DNA of 8,777 nt, taken from positions 20,585 to 29,361 of the forward strand of contig JALQUY010000005.1 of NCBI GenBank assembly GCA_023260615.1, in the 5' to 3' direction. The DNA comes from Schleiferiaceae bacterium (GTDB lineage Bacteria > Bacteroidota > Bacteroidia > Flavobacteriales > Schleiferiaceae). Each line of letters starts with the position of its first letter. The first letter of the stretch is position 1. Shown one piece after another: positions 1 to 6,660 of the stretch. The notes below the pieces were generated by a model. It did no database searches, had not been told where the DNA came from, and saw only the letters and a list, made by a program, of their open reading frames with translations. Made by a program: the position numbers and the translations under genes.

Positions 1-803
1 GTAGTCATTTGCTTGCCGGAACTCTTGTGGAAAGTGTACAAACCGGTTTTCTCGTCGTACAATTCGGTCATGGCCGCATCCATGGCGATGAAGACTTCTT
101 CACCGGGCTTGTAGCCTGCCTTTTCGATGGACTTGAGTACAATTTCAATGGCTTCCTCGTTGCTTTGAATGTTGGGGGCAAAACCTCCCTCATCTCCTAC
201 GTTGGTGCTATAGCCTTTGCTCTTCAACACAGACTTGAGGTGGTGGAAGATCTCGGTACCCATTCGGAGCGACTCGCTGAAGCTAGATGCTCCAACAGGC
301 ATGACCATGAATTCCTGGAAGTCGATGGAATTGTCCGCATGCTCCCCACCGTTCAAGATGTTCATCATGGGAACGGGAAGCGTACGCGCTGTTACCCCAC
401 CCACATATTGGAATACAGGCAAGTTGGTAGCCTGAGCTGCAGCGCGAGCTGTTGCCAAACTGACCGCCAAAATCGCATTCGCACCCAGGTTGGCTTTATT
501 GGGGGTGCCATCCGCCTCAAGCATGGCGGCATCCACCTCAGCTTGATCCGTTACTTCTAGACCTACAACTGCCTCTGCTAGGGTCGTGTTCACATTATCG
601 ACGGCGTTGAGTACACCCTTGCCGAGATACACATTGGGATCTCCGTCGCGTAACTCCACGGCTTCGTGTGCGCCGGTTGAGGCGCCCGAAGGAACGGCGG
701 CCCGGCCAAAAGAGCCGTCTTCACAGTATACTTCAGCTTCTACGGTAGGATTTCCGCGCGAATCCAAAATCTGACGCGCATGAATGGAGGTGATAATGGG
801 CAT
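1..803 (-). CDS. eno: Enolase, N-terminal ~267 residues (3' end outside window)
   Basis: Enolase (2-phosphoglycerate hydro-lyase) interconverts 2-phosphoglycerate and phosphoenolpyruvate in glycolysis and gluconeogenesis, in the cytoplasm. The visible reading frame starts MPIITSIHARQILDSRGNPT, the family's N-terminal signature, and continues with the mobile-loop motif AVPSGASTG near residues 36-44. Further in come the NGGEHADN motif with its substrate-binding His, QEFMVMPVGA, and VGDEGGFAPN with the catalytic Glu. An AMDAA motif near residue 242 gives the first Mg-binding Asp. The usual length is about 430 residues, so roughly 60% is present; the catalytic Lys and the other two metal ligands lie beyond the left edge. 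The frame is open to the window boundary with no stop, so this is an edge truncation, not a broken gene. The start ATG is 14 nt after the carA stop, behind the A-rich sequence AAAAGAAACC and no Shine-Dalgarno. This suggests co-transcription with carA. Identification is firm. Confidence 0.97.
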   Translation of the reverse strand, partial: MPIITSIHARQILDSRGNPTVEAEVYCEDGSFGRAAVPSGASTGAHEAVELRDGDPNVYLGKGVLNAVDNVNTTLAEAVVGLEVTDQAEVDAAMLEADGTPNKANLGANAILAVSLATARAAAQATNLPVFQYVGGVTARTLPVPMMNILNGGEHADNSIDFQEFMVMPVGASSFSESLRMGTEIFHHLKSVLKSKGYSTNVGDEGGFAPNIQSNEEAIEIVLKSIEKAGYKPGEEVFIAMDAAMTELYDEKTGLYTFHKSSGKQMT

Positions 804-817
804 GGTTTCTTTTAGAA

Positions 818-1909
818 TTAAGCGTTCATAAGGGCGACGAAGTCGTCGAATAAATAACGTGAGTCGTGAGGGCCGGGTGATGCCTCAGGGTGGTACTGCA
901 CACTGAATACAGGGGCGTCCGTCCGGCGTATACCCGCAACAGTGCCATCATTTAAATGCACGTGTGTCAACTCCACGGAAGGATGCTTTTCAACATCCTC
1001 CATGGCTACGGCAAAGCCATGGTTTTGGGAGGTGATTTCACCCTTTCCAGTTTTCAAATTTTTCACCGGATGATTGATTCCGCGATGACCGTTGTACATC
1101 TTGTAGGTTTTCATGCCGGATGCCAATGCAATCATCTGGTGCCCTAGGCAAATTCCGAACGTCGGCTTGCCCGAGTCAATCATGGCCTTGGCAACCTCAA
1201 TGACAGCGGGCGAGGCAGCGGGATCCCCAGGGCCATTCGACAAGAAATAGCCATCGGCTCCGGAAGCCTCCAAGGTCTCAAACGGTGTATTGTAGGGGTA
1301 TACCGTCACTTTGCAACCTGCATTGGCTAAGCAGCGAAGAATATTCTTCTTGATGCCCAAATCCAATGCGGCAACATGCAAGGGAGCATCGTCGGCGCCA
1401 AAAGTGTAAGGCGACTCGGTGCTGACCACAGAACACAGTTCTAAGCCTTCCATGGAAGGCGTCGCTCCCAATTCAGCCTTCAATTCCTCTAGACGATCGA
1501 ATTCCGTGCTGATAATGGCATTTTGAGCCCCATGATCCCGGATGTGACGAACCAAGGCCCGGGTATCCACATCTGCGATGGCCACAATCTTTTGTTCACG
1601 GAAGAAATCTGCTAGGGTTTTGCCATTGGCACGTGGACGGGTCTGAATGGCCGAGAAATTGCGCACAATTAAGCCTGCGATCTGCACCTTTGGGTTCTCC
1701 GATTCTTCGTCCGTTACCCCATAATTGCCGATATGCGCGGTAGCCGTGACCATCAATTGGCCCCGGTAACTAGGATCCGTGAAGATCTCTTGGTAGCCTG
1801 TCATGCCTGTATTAAAGCAAATCTCTCCCGTTGCGGTGCCATCAAGGCCCGTCGAACGACCGTAAAAAAGGGTGCCATCTTGGAGGAGTACAAATGCTTT
1901 CGTGCTCAT
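818..1909 (-). CDS. carA: Carbamoyl-phosphate synthase small (glutaminase) subunit
   Basis: CarA hydrolyses glutamine and channels the ammonia to CarB, which makes carbamoyl phosphate for pyrimidine and arginine synthesis. The 363-residue product has the two family domains. The N-terminal CPSase small-chain domain (about 1-140) includes GEICFNTGMTGYQEIFTDPSY and RALVRHIRDHG. The C-terminal class I glutamine amidotransferase domain (about 175-360) follows. The catalytic triad is complete: Cys254 in GICLGHQ, and His340 and Glu342 in QYHPEASPGPHDS. The oxyanion motif SNGPGDP (224-230) is also present. Length is slightly below the ~380 of E. coli. The start at ATG 1909 places MSTKAFVLLQDG where the family begins. 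carB is not in the window, so its partner is encoded elsewhere. It lies 24 nt downstream of the T-run of the terminator behind rplQ and 14 nt before eno, which leaves little room for its own promoter. Confidence 0.97.
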   Translation of the reverse strand: MSTKAFVLLQDGTLFYGRSTGLDGTATGEICFNTGMTGYQEIFTDPSYRGQLMVTATAHIGNYGVTDEESENPKVQIAGLIVRNFSAIQTRPRANGKTLADFFREQKIVAIADVDTRALVRHIRDHGAQNAIISTEFDRLEELKAELGATPSMEGLELCSVVSTESPYTFGADDAPLHVAALDLGIKKNILRCLANAGCKVTVYPYNTPFETLEASGADGYFLSNGPGDPAASPAVIEVAKAMIDSGKPTFGICLGHQMIALASGMKTYKMYNGHRGINHPVKNLKTGKGEITSQNHGFAVAMEDVEKHPSVELTHVHLNDGTVAGIRRTDAPVFSVQYHPEASPGPHDSRYLFDDFVALMNA

Positions 1910-1998
1910 ATACAGGTATTTAGATTAAGACATAAAAAAAGGATAAGAGCGAACCCTTATCCTTTGCAAGTTAGAAGAGAATTCACGCGTTTCCTTGT
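1910..1998 (-). other. rplQ-carA intergenic region (89 nt)
   Basis: This is the longest gene-free stretch in the window. In minus-strand order it holds 33 nt after the rplQ stop, the hairpin-plus-T-run terminator at 1965-1934, and then 24 nt (1933-1910) leading to the carA ATG. The last part is AT-rich and has no Shine-Dalgarno. I looked for the Bacteroidota sigma-A pattern (TTG near -33, TAnnTTTG near -7) and found no convincing match. TTATCCTTT, about 20 nt after a TTG, is only a partial resemblance and sits inside the terminator itself. Confidence 0.7.
1934..1965 (-). terminator. Rho-independent terminator after rplQ
   Basis: Read on the minus strand, the left arm AAAGGATAAGGG (1965-1954) is followed by the loop TTCG (1953-1950) and the right arm CTCTTATCCTTT (1949-1938). 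The arms pair over 12 positions, with one G-T wobble (1955 with 1948). Four more T residues (1937-1934) extend the three T at the arm end into a run of seven. A stable UUCG loop and a T-run directly at the stem base are the classic intrinsic-terminator layout. On the plus strand the hairpin is followed by only TTT and then GC, so it should act mainly in the direction of the ribosomal operon. It lies 33 nt past the rplQ stop and marks the end of the spc-alpha transcript. Confidence 0.9.
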
Positions 1999-2526
1999 TT
2001 ATTCTGCCTCGTTTTCGTTGGTTTCAGCAGGAGCTGCGTCTGCACTTTCTGCAGCCTCCTCAGCTACTACTGCCGCAGGAGCAGCAGCGGGAGCTTCCGT
2101 GGCTACAGCAGCCTTTTTGCTGCGGCGCGTGGACTTCTTAGCTTCCTTCTTCTCGTTGCCGTAGATATCGTTGAAATCTACCAACTCGATCATGCACATC
2201 TCCGCATTGTCACCCAAACGGTTGCCCGTCTTGATGATACGGGTGTAGCCACCGGGACGATCGCCCACCTTCACAGCTACTTCGCGGAAGAGTTCAGTAA
2301 CAGCCTCCTTGTTTTGGAGGTAGCTGAATACCATACGACGGTTGTGCGTGCTGTCTACTTTAGAACGCGTCACCAAAGGCTCGACGTACTTCTTCAATTC
2401 TTTTGCTTTAGCAACTGTCGTGTTGATGCGCTTATGGGTAATCAAAGAGGCAGCCATGTTGCTCAACATCGCTTTGCGGTGCGAAGCCGTGCGGCCCAGG
2501 TGATTAAATTTTTTGCCGTGTCTCAT
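1999..2526 (-). CDS. rplQ: 50S ribosomal protein L17 with C-terminal extension
   Basis: L17 is a large-subunit protein near the polypeptide exit-tunnel side and normally the last gene of the alpha operon. The core, residues 1-124, opens MRHGKKFNHLGRTASHRKAM, carries ITHKRINTTVAKAKELK (29-45) and ends with GGYTRIIKTGNRLGDNAEMCMIEL. This matches the family closely. Beyond it is a ~50-residue tail: a Lys/Arg-rich patch (126-138) followed by an Ala/Glu-rich low-complexity segment to residue 175. E. coli L17 is 127 residues, so the tail is an addition; such tails are, as I recall, common in Bacteroidota L17. The start is 6 nt after the rpoA stop. An intrinsic terminator follows. Confidence 0.97.
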   Translation of the reverse strand: MRHGKKFNHLGRTASHRKAMLSNMAASLITHKRINTTVAKAKELKKYVEPLVTRSKVDSTHNRRMVFSYLQNKEAVTELFREVAVKVGDRPGGYTRIIKTGNRLGDNAEMCMIELVDFNDIYGNEKKEAKKSTRRSKKAAVATEAPAAAPAAVVAEEAAESADAAPAETNENEAE

Positions 2527-2532
2527 TGCAAA

Positions 2533-3525
2533 TTATTCCTTATCCAGTTTGTATTTGGTGGTATCCATGCCGAAAGAAAGGCCCAGGTGAGCAACCAAAT
2601 CTTCCAACTCCGTCAAAGACTTCTTACCGAAGTTGCGGAACTTCATCAAATCCGCTTTCGTGTAGGAAACCAAGTCGGCTACCGTTTCTACTTCAGCTGC
2701 TTTCAAGCAGTTCAAAGCACGTACGCTAAGCTCCAATTCCGTCAATGGCTTGAGCAAAAGCTTGCGCATTTCAAGAACTTCTTCGTCGTAGCTCTCTACT
2801 TCTTGAACAGGCTCAGCATCTGGGATCATGCGCTCGTCCGTGAACAGCAAGAAGTGCTGGATCAGGATTTGAGCGGCATCCGTCAATGCGTCCTGAGGAA
2901 CGACACTGCCATCCGTATGGATTTCCAAGATCAACTTTTCGAAGTCGGTCTTTTGCTCAACACGGAAATTCTCGATGCTGTAGTTCACATTCTTGATCGG
3001 GGTGTAGATCGCATCCAAGGCAATGGTGCCTAGAGCAGCATCTGCCTTTTTGTTCTCCTCAGCGGGAACGTAGCCACGGCCCTTTTCAATGGTCAATTCC
3101 AATTCGAGCTTTACAGAAGCATCGAGGTGGCACAAAACCATATCGGGGTTCAAGACTTGGAAGTTGGCCATGAAGGAACCTAAATCACCAGCAGTCAATT
3201 GATCCTTGCCAGTGAAGCTCACTTTTACCACTTCCGCATCGGCTGAGTCGATCTGACGCTTCAGACGAACTTGCTTGAGGTTCAAGACAATTTCGGTAAC
3301 GTCTTCTACAACACCTTTGATAGTAGAGAACTCATGATCCACACCTGAGATGCGGACCGATGTGAAGGCAAAGCCCTCCAAAGAGTTCAAAAGAACACGG
3401 CGCAAGGCATTTCCTACAGTCAAGCCATATCCTGGCTCCAACGGACGGAATTCAAACTGTCCGTGTGTATCAGTTGTTGCGTTGACAATAACCTTCTCAG
3501 GCTTTTGGAATTGAAGAATAGCCAT
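2533..3525 (-). CDS. rpoA: DNA-directed RNA polymerase subunit alpha
   Basis: The alpha dimer nucleates RNA polymerase assembly, and its C-terminal domain contacts DNA and activators. The 330-residue product has the N-terminal assembly domain (about 1-235), including PGYGLTVGNALRRVLLNSLEG (31-51), the conserved dimerisation and beta-contact region. An acidic linker follows (about 236-258: EPVQEVESYDEEV), then the C-terminal domain. There LSVRALNCLK contains Arg269, the counterpart of the E. coli UP-element-binding Arg265, and NFGKKSLTELEDL (298-310) forms the second DNA-contact helix region. Nothing is missing. It starts 3 nt after the rpsD stop (TAAGCCATG) and ends 6 nt before rplQ, the usual alpha-operon position, so it is expected to be translationally coupled to rpsD. 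Confidence 0.98.
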   Translation of the reverse strand: MAILQFQKPEKVIVNATTDTHGQFEFRPLEPGYGLTVGNALRRVLLNSLEGFAFTSVRISGVDHEFSTIKGVVEDVTEIVLNLKQVRLKRQIDSADAEVVKVSFTGKDQLTAGDLGSFMANFQVLNPDMVLCHLDASVKLELELTIEKGRGYVPAEENKKADAALGTIALDAIYTPIKNVNYSIENFRVEQKTDFEKLILEIHTDGSVVPQDALTDAAQILIQHFLLFTDERMIPDAEPVQEVESYDEEVLEMRKLLLKPLTELELSVRALNCLKAAEVETVADLVSYTKADLMKFRNFGKKSLTELEDLVAHLGLSFGMDTTKYKLDKE

Positions 3526-3528
3526 GGC

Positions 3529-4137
3529 TTATTTCGAGTAGAGTTCGACAATGAGTTGCTCCTTAATGTTCTCGGGGATCATGTCACGTGAAGGAACGCT
3601 ATCAAACGTACCTGACATCGTGGCGTCGTTCCAGGTCACCCATCCGTATTGGTTGGTAGATGAACCGGTCAAGGAGGCGGTGATCACCTCAAGGGTCTTA
3701 GACTTCTCGCGAACGGAGATAACGTCACCAGGCTTCACTTGCATAGAAGGGATGTTACAAACATCGCCGTTCACAGTGATGTGGCGGTGACCCACCAATT
3801 GACGAGCAGCGCGACGCGTGGGAGCAACGCCCAAACGATACACTACGTTGTCCAAGCGGCTTTCGCACAACTGGAGCAACACCTCACCGGTGACGCCCTT
3901 AGAGCGAGAAGCGCGGTCAAACAAGATGCGGAACTGACGCTCCAAAATGCCGTAGGTATACTTAGCCTTTTGCTTTTCAGCCAACTGAATAGAATATTCG
4001 GACTTCTTGCCGCGCTTGCGCTGAAAGCCGTGCTGCCCAGGAGGGTAGTTACGCTTCTCCAACGCGCGATCAGGACCAAAAATGGGTTCACCAAATCGGC
4101 GGGCAATCTTAGTAAGGGGACCTCTATAACGTGCCAT
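3529..4137 (-). CDS. rpsD: 30S ribosomal protein S4, zinc-free type
   Basis: S4 binds the five-way junction of 16S rRNA early in small-subunit assembly and, in E. coli, represses its own operon. The 202-residue product starts MARYRGPLTKIARRFGEP and has the YPPGQHG motif (31-37). The S4 RNA-binding domain spans about 92-155 (ESRLDNVVYRLGVAPTRRAARQLV, then HRHITVNGDV). It ends ENIKEQLIVELYSK. The four N-terminal cysteines of zinc-binding S4 proteins are absent: Thr9 and Ala12 stand at the first pair, and there is no Cys before residue 91. It therefore belongs to the C-minus class. The start is 20 nt after the rpsK stop, behind an A/G-rich leader (GAGAGAAAGAA) without a Shine-Dalgarno core. I see no recognisable S4 autoregulatory structure in these short gaps. 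Confidence 0.97.
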   Translation of the reverse strand: MARYRGPLTKIARRFGEPIFGPDRALEKRNYPPGQHGFQRKRGKKSEYSIQLAEKQKAKYTYGILERQFRILFDRASRSKGVTGEVLLQLCESRLDNVVYRLGVAPTRRAARQLVGHRHITVNGDVCNIPSMQVKPGDVISVREKSKTLEVITASLTGSSTNQYGWVTWNDATMSGTFDSVPSRDMIPENIKEQLIVELYSK

Positions 4138-4157
4138 TTCTTTCTCTCAGTTAAAAA

Positions 4158-4556
4158 TTATACGCGACGGCGCTTAGGGGGACGGCAACCATTGTGAGGG
4201 ATGGGCGTGATATCCACGATTTCCGTCACTTCAATACCGCTGTTGTTCAAACTGCGGATGGCGCTTTCACGACCATTACCGGGTCCTTTCACATAGACCT
4301 TCACCTTGCGCAGACCGGCTTCAACAGCAACTCCAGCAGCATTTTCAGCAGCCATCTGAGCAGCGTAGGGCGTGTTCTTTTTAGAACCACGGAAGCCCAT
4401 TTTACCGGCAGAAGACCAGGAGATTACTTGACCTTGCGTGTTGGTCAAAGCGATGATGATGTTGTTGAAGGTAGAAGTTACGTGAGCTTCCCCCACGGCT
4501 TCAACTTTAACCTTGCGCTTTTTCGTCGTCTTGGTAGACTTGGTAGACTTAGCCAT
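4158..4556 (-). CDS. rpsK: 30S ribosomal protein S11
   Basis: S11 lies on the small-subunit platform near the mRNA exit and the Shine-Dalgarno helix. The 132-residue product has a lysine-rich N-terminus (MAKSTKSTKTTKKRKVK). The S11 core follows, with AHVTSTFNNIIIALTNTQG (24-42), WSSAGKMGFRGSKKNTPYAAQ (47-67) and the rRNA-binding loop VKGPGNGRESAIRSL (89-103). It ends in the near-invariant DITPIPHNGCRPPKRRRV. Length is typical of the family. The first codons contain a short tandem repeat (AAGTCTACC twice) that encodes the K-S-T-K-S-T run. It sits 10 nt after rpsM and 20 nt before rpsD. Confidence 0.98.
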   Translation of the reverse strand: MAKSTKSTKTTKKRKVKVEAVGEAHVTSTFNNIIIALTNTQGQVISWSSAGKMGFRGSKKNTPYAAQMAAENAAGVAVEAGLRKVKVYVKGPGNGRESAIRSLNNSGIEVTEIVDITPIPHNGCRPPKRRRV

Positions 4557-4566
4557 CAGTTATGGA

Positions 4567-4944
4567 TTATTTCGTTGCCTTCTTCTTGTTTGCAACCGTC
4601 TTACGCTTACCCTTACGAGTACGCGAGTTGTTCTTGGTGCGCTGACCACGGAGGGGCAGACCCAGACGGTGACGGATACCACGTTGGCATCCAATGTCCA
4701 TCAATCGCTTGATGTTCATTTGTGTTTCGGAACGGAGTTCACCTTCCACTTTTACATTGTCGGTGATCCAGTTACGGATTTCCTGCAGTTGATCATCCGT
4801 CCAATCTTGAACTTTGATGTTAAAATCAACTCCAGCCGCCGTGAGGATTTCACGCGAACGGGAACGACCAATTCCGTAGATATAGGTCAGACCAATTTCT
4901 CCACGCTTGTTTTTCGGGAGGTCTATGCCAGCAATTCTCGCCAT
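4567..4944 (-). CDS. rpsM: 30S ribosomal protein S13
   Basis: S13 sits on the small-subunit head, forms intersubunit bridges and touches the P-site tRNA through its basic tail. The 125-residue product begins MARIAGIDLPKNKRGEIGLTYIYGIG, the standard N-terminus, and contains the helix-two-turn-helix region (about 12-60). It ends with the S13 signature RGIRHRLGLPLRGQRTKNNSRT (88-109) and a Lys/Arg-rich tail to residue 125. The gene starts 19 nt after rpmJ behind an A-rich stretch (TTTAGAAAAAAGAA) with no Shine-Dalgarno core. In E. coli it opens the alpha operon; here no promoter or terminator is evident between it and rpmJ. Confidence 0.98.
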   Translation of the reverse strand: MARIAGIDLPKNKRGEIGLTYIYGIGRSRSREILTAAGVDFNIKVQDWTDDQLQEIRNWITDNVKVEGELRSETQMNIKRLMDIGCQRGIRHRLGLPLRGQRTKNNSRTRKGKRKTVANKKKATK

Positions 4945-4963
4945 TTCTTTTTTCTAAATGGGT

Positions 4964-5080
4964 TTAACCTTGTCGTTGCTTCAACTTGGGATTCTTCTTG
5001 TTGATGATGTACAAGCGGCCCTTACGACGGACAATCTTGCAATCAGCGCTACGCTTTTTAAGTGATGCTCGAACTTTCAT
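4964..5080 (-). CDS. rpmJ: 50S ribosomal protein L36, zinc-free type
   Basis: L36 is the smallest large-subunit protein and binds 23S rRNA near the L7/L12 stalk base. The 38-residue frame begins MKVRASLKKRSADCKIVRRKG and ends NKKNPKLKQRQG, the family's fixed length and end motif. Canonical L36 binds zinc through three Cys and one His. Here Cys14 is kept, but position 11 is Ser, position 27 is Asn, and Lys32-Leu33 stand where the His is expected, so the zinc site is lost. The gene lies 22 nt after infA and 19 nt before rpsM, the normal context. It is easily missed by gene callers because of its size, but identification is secure. Confidence 0.97.
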   Translation of the reverse strand: MKVRASLKKRSADCKIVRRKGRLYIINKKNPKLKQRQG

Positions 5081-5102
5081 GGTGTGTTTCTAAACAAATC
5101 TT

Positions 5103-5318
5103 TTAATAACGGTAGGTAATACGTGCCTTGGACAAATCGTAAGGACTCAGCTCCAGCTTTACACGATCTCCAGGCAGAAGCTTGATGTAGTGCATGCGCA
5201 TCTTCCCTGAAATGTGAGCGGTAACCACGTGGCCGTTTTCCAACTCTACACGAAACATCGCGTTAGACAGGTTCTCGGTGATGGTACCATCTTGGGTGAT
5301 TCCTCCTTGTTTGGCCAT
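5103..5318 (-). CDS. infA: Translation initiation factor IF-1
   Basis: IF-1 is a single OB-fold protein that binds the ribosomal A site during initiation, with IF-2 and IF-3. From the ATG at 5318 the product is 71 residues, MAKQGGITQDGTITENLSNAMF to the end ITYRY. It carries the family core FRVELENGHVVTAHISGKMR (22-41), then HYIKLLPGDRV and SPYDLSKARI. I chose the 5318 start because MAK matches the family N-terminus and it sits 1 nt after the secY stop (TAACATG). An in-frame ATG at 5330 would add MPSN and overlap the end of secY by 11 nt; this is less likely. No Shine-Dalgarno is present, so translation probably depends on coupling to secY. Confidence 0.96.
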   Translation of the reverse strand: MAKQGGITQDGTITENLSNAMFRVELENGHVVTAHISGKMRMHYIKLLPGDRVKLELSPYDLSKARITYRY

Positions 5319-5319
5319 G

Positions 5320-6651
5320 TTAGAAGGCATTAGTTCGGCCAGACAAACGACCGCCGTCCATGAGACCGTCGTAGTGGCTGTTCAACAAATAGCTTTCTAC
5401 CTGCATCAAGGTGTCCAAAACAACACCCACGATAATGAGCAGGGACGTTCCGCCGTAGAACTGCGCCCACTGCATGTTCATACCCGCCGTCATTGCCAGC
5501 GAAGGAAGAATTGCAATCAGGGCTAACAGAATTGCTCCAGGGAGCGTAATCTTCGCCAAAACATCGTCAATGTAGTTGCCCGTAGCCTCACCAGGCTTAA
5601 TGCCGGGAATGAAGCCGCCGTTGCGCTTGAGGTCATCGGCGATTTGGGTGGTATTGATTTGAATCGCCGTATAGAAGTACGTGAAGACCAAAATCAAAAC
5701 AGCAAACACAAAGTTGTACCAGAAGCCCTGAATGTTGCCAAACACATCCACCATCCATGTAGCACCAGCGCCCTGGAGGCCTGTGTACTGCACAACGGTC
5801 AAGGGAATGAACATCAATGCCTGGGCAAAGATGATAGGCATAACACCTGAAGCATTTACGCGGATGGGCAAGTAGCTACGACCGATCGTCTTGTTGCTAC
5901 CACCTGCCACACGCTTAGCGTATTCTAGGGGGATTTGGCGCACCGCTTGGGTAATCGCAATAGCGAACAAGAATACCAAGTAAATAGCGACCATTTCCAA
6001 AAGGAACTTAATCCAGCCACCGCCAGCAGGGCTCAATTGCGTTACCAATTCTTGGAAGAAGGCCTGGGGCAGTGTAGCCACAATACCGATCATGATCAAC
6101 AAGGAGATACCATTGCCGATACCTTTCTCCGTGATGCGCTCTCCGAGCCACATAGCGAAGATGGTTCCTGCAATGATCACCGTCCAAGCAGCGAACCAGA
6201 AAGTTCCCATTGGCAGAGTTACGGTCACCCCTTGCATGAGCAGGTTGGTGATGTAACCGGGAGCCTGTGCTGCAACGATCAAGATCGTCAAGTAGCGTGT
6301 AATTTGGTTCAGTTTGCGACGTCCTGATTCTCCTTCCTTCTGCATCTTTTGAATGCTAGGAACCGCCAAGCCAGCCAATTGGATGACAATAGACGCGGAG
6401 ATGTACGGCATGATACCCAAAGCCAAAACCGAAGCATTGGCGAATGCACCGCCTGAGAAGGCGTTGATCAAACCCACCAAACCTTCAGAGGCTTGGTTCT
6501 GGAGCTGACCAAGTGAGCTAGGATCGATACCAGGAAGGACCACATTCGAACCCAAACGGTAGACCAAGAGCAAACCAGCGGTCACGAGCAATTTCTCGCG
6601 CAACTCGCCAATGGCCCAGATGTTCTTAAGAGTTTGGATGAAACGATTCAT
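5320..6651 (-). CDS. secY: Preprotein translocase subunit SecY
   Basis: SecY is the channel of the Sec translocon in the cytoplasmic membrane; with SecE and SecG it passes unfolded proteins across or into the membrane. The 443-residue product fits the usual ten transmembrane helices. The first helix is around 20-36 and the plug region around 55-75. The first SecY signature, VLALGIMPYISASIVIQLAG, is at 75-94, and the second, WLGERITEKGIGNGISLL, at 168-185. The cytoplasmic loops that meet SecA and the ribosome include EYAKR (243-247) and the stretch KRNGGFIPGIKPGEAT (342-357). Length is normal. It starts 9 nt after rplO and ends 1 nt before infA, with no adk or map gene between. Confidence 0.98.
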   Translation of the reverse strand: MNRFIQTLKNIWAIGELREKLLVTAGLLLVYRLGSNVVLPGIDPSSLGQLQNQASEGLVGLINAFSGGAFANASVLALGIMPYISASIVIQLAGLAVPSIQKMQKEGESGRRKLNQITRYLTILIVAAQAPGYITNLLMQGVTVTLPMGTFWFAAWTVIIAGTIFAMWLGERITEKGIGNGISLLIMIGIVATLPQAFFQELVTQLSPAGGGWIKFLLEMVAIYLVFLFAIAITQAVRQIPLEYAKRVAGGSNKTIGRSYLPIRVNASGVMPIIFAQALMFIPLTVVQYTGLQGAGATWMVDVFGNIQGFWYNFVFAVLILVFTYFYTAIQINTTQIADDLKRNGGFIPGIKPGEATGNYIDDVLAKITLPGAILLALIAILPSLAMTAGMNMQWAQFYGGTSLLIIVGVVLDTLMQVESYLLNSHYDGLMDGGRLSGRTNAF

Positions 6652-6660
6652 GGTCTTCGC

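Noticed and set aside
9..560. A 183-codon open frame on the plus strand opposite eno
   Set aside because: It is codon-aligned antisense to a clear enolase, starts with TTG, and has no recognisable domain or leader, so it is a shadow of the enolase codons.
1..803. eno as a truncated pseudogene
   Set aside because: The frame is open to the window edge and all motifs up to that point are intact; the missing part is simply outside the window.
1925..1933. A two-codon ATG-TCT-TAA mini-frame on the minus strand just before carA, a possible leader peptide
   Set aside because: It is too short to judge, has no ribosome-binding context, and such triplets are expected by chance in AT-rich leaders.
2314..3033. 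A 239-codon open frame on the plus strand opposite rpoA and the start of rplQ
   Set aside because: It is wholly antisense to strongly conserved genes, spans their junction, and its translation resembles no family I know. Codon bias in highly expressed genes often leaves such open antisense frames.
3739..4197. A 152-codon plus-strand frame opposite rpsD
   Set aside because: It is antisense to intact rpsD and runs into the end of rpsK; there is no promoter-like or family evidence.
4533..4556. Short tandem repeat (AAGTCTACC twice) at the start of rpsK
   Set aside because: Two copies in a lysine-rich flexible N-terminus are a minor low-complexity effect and do not disturb the reading frame.
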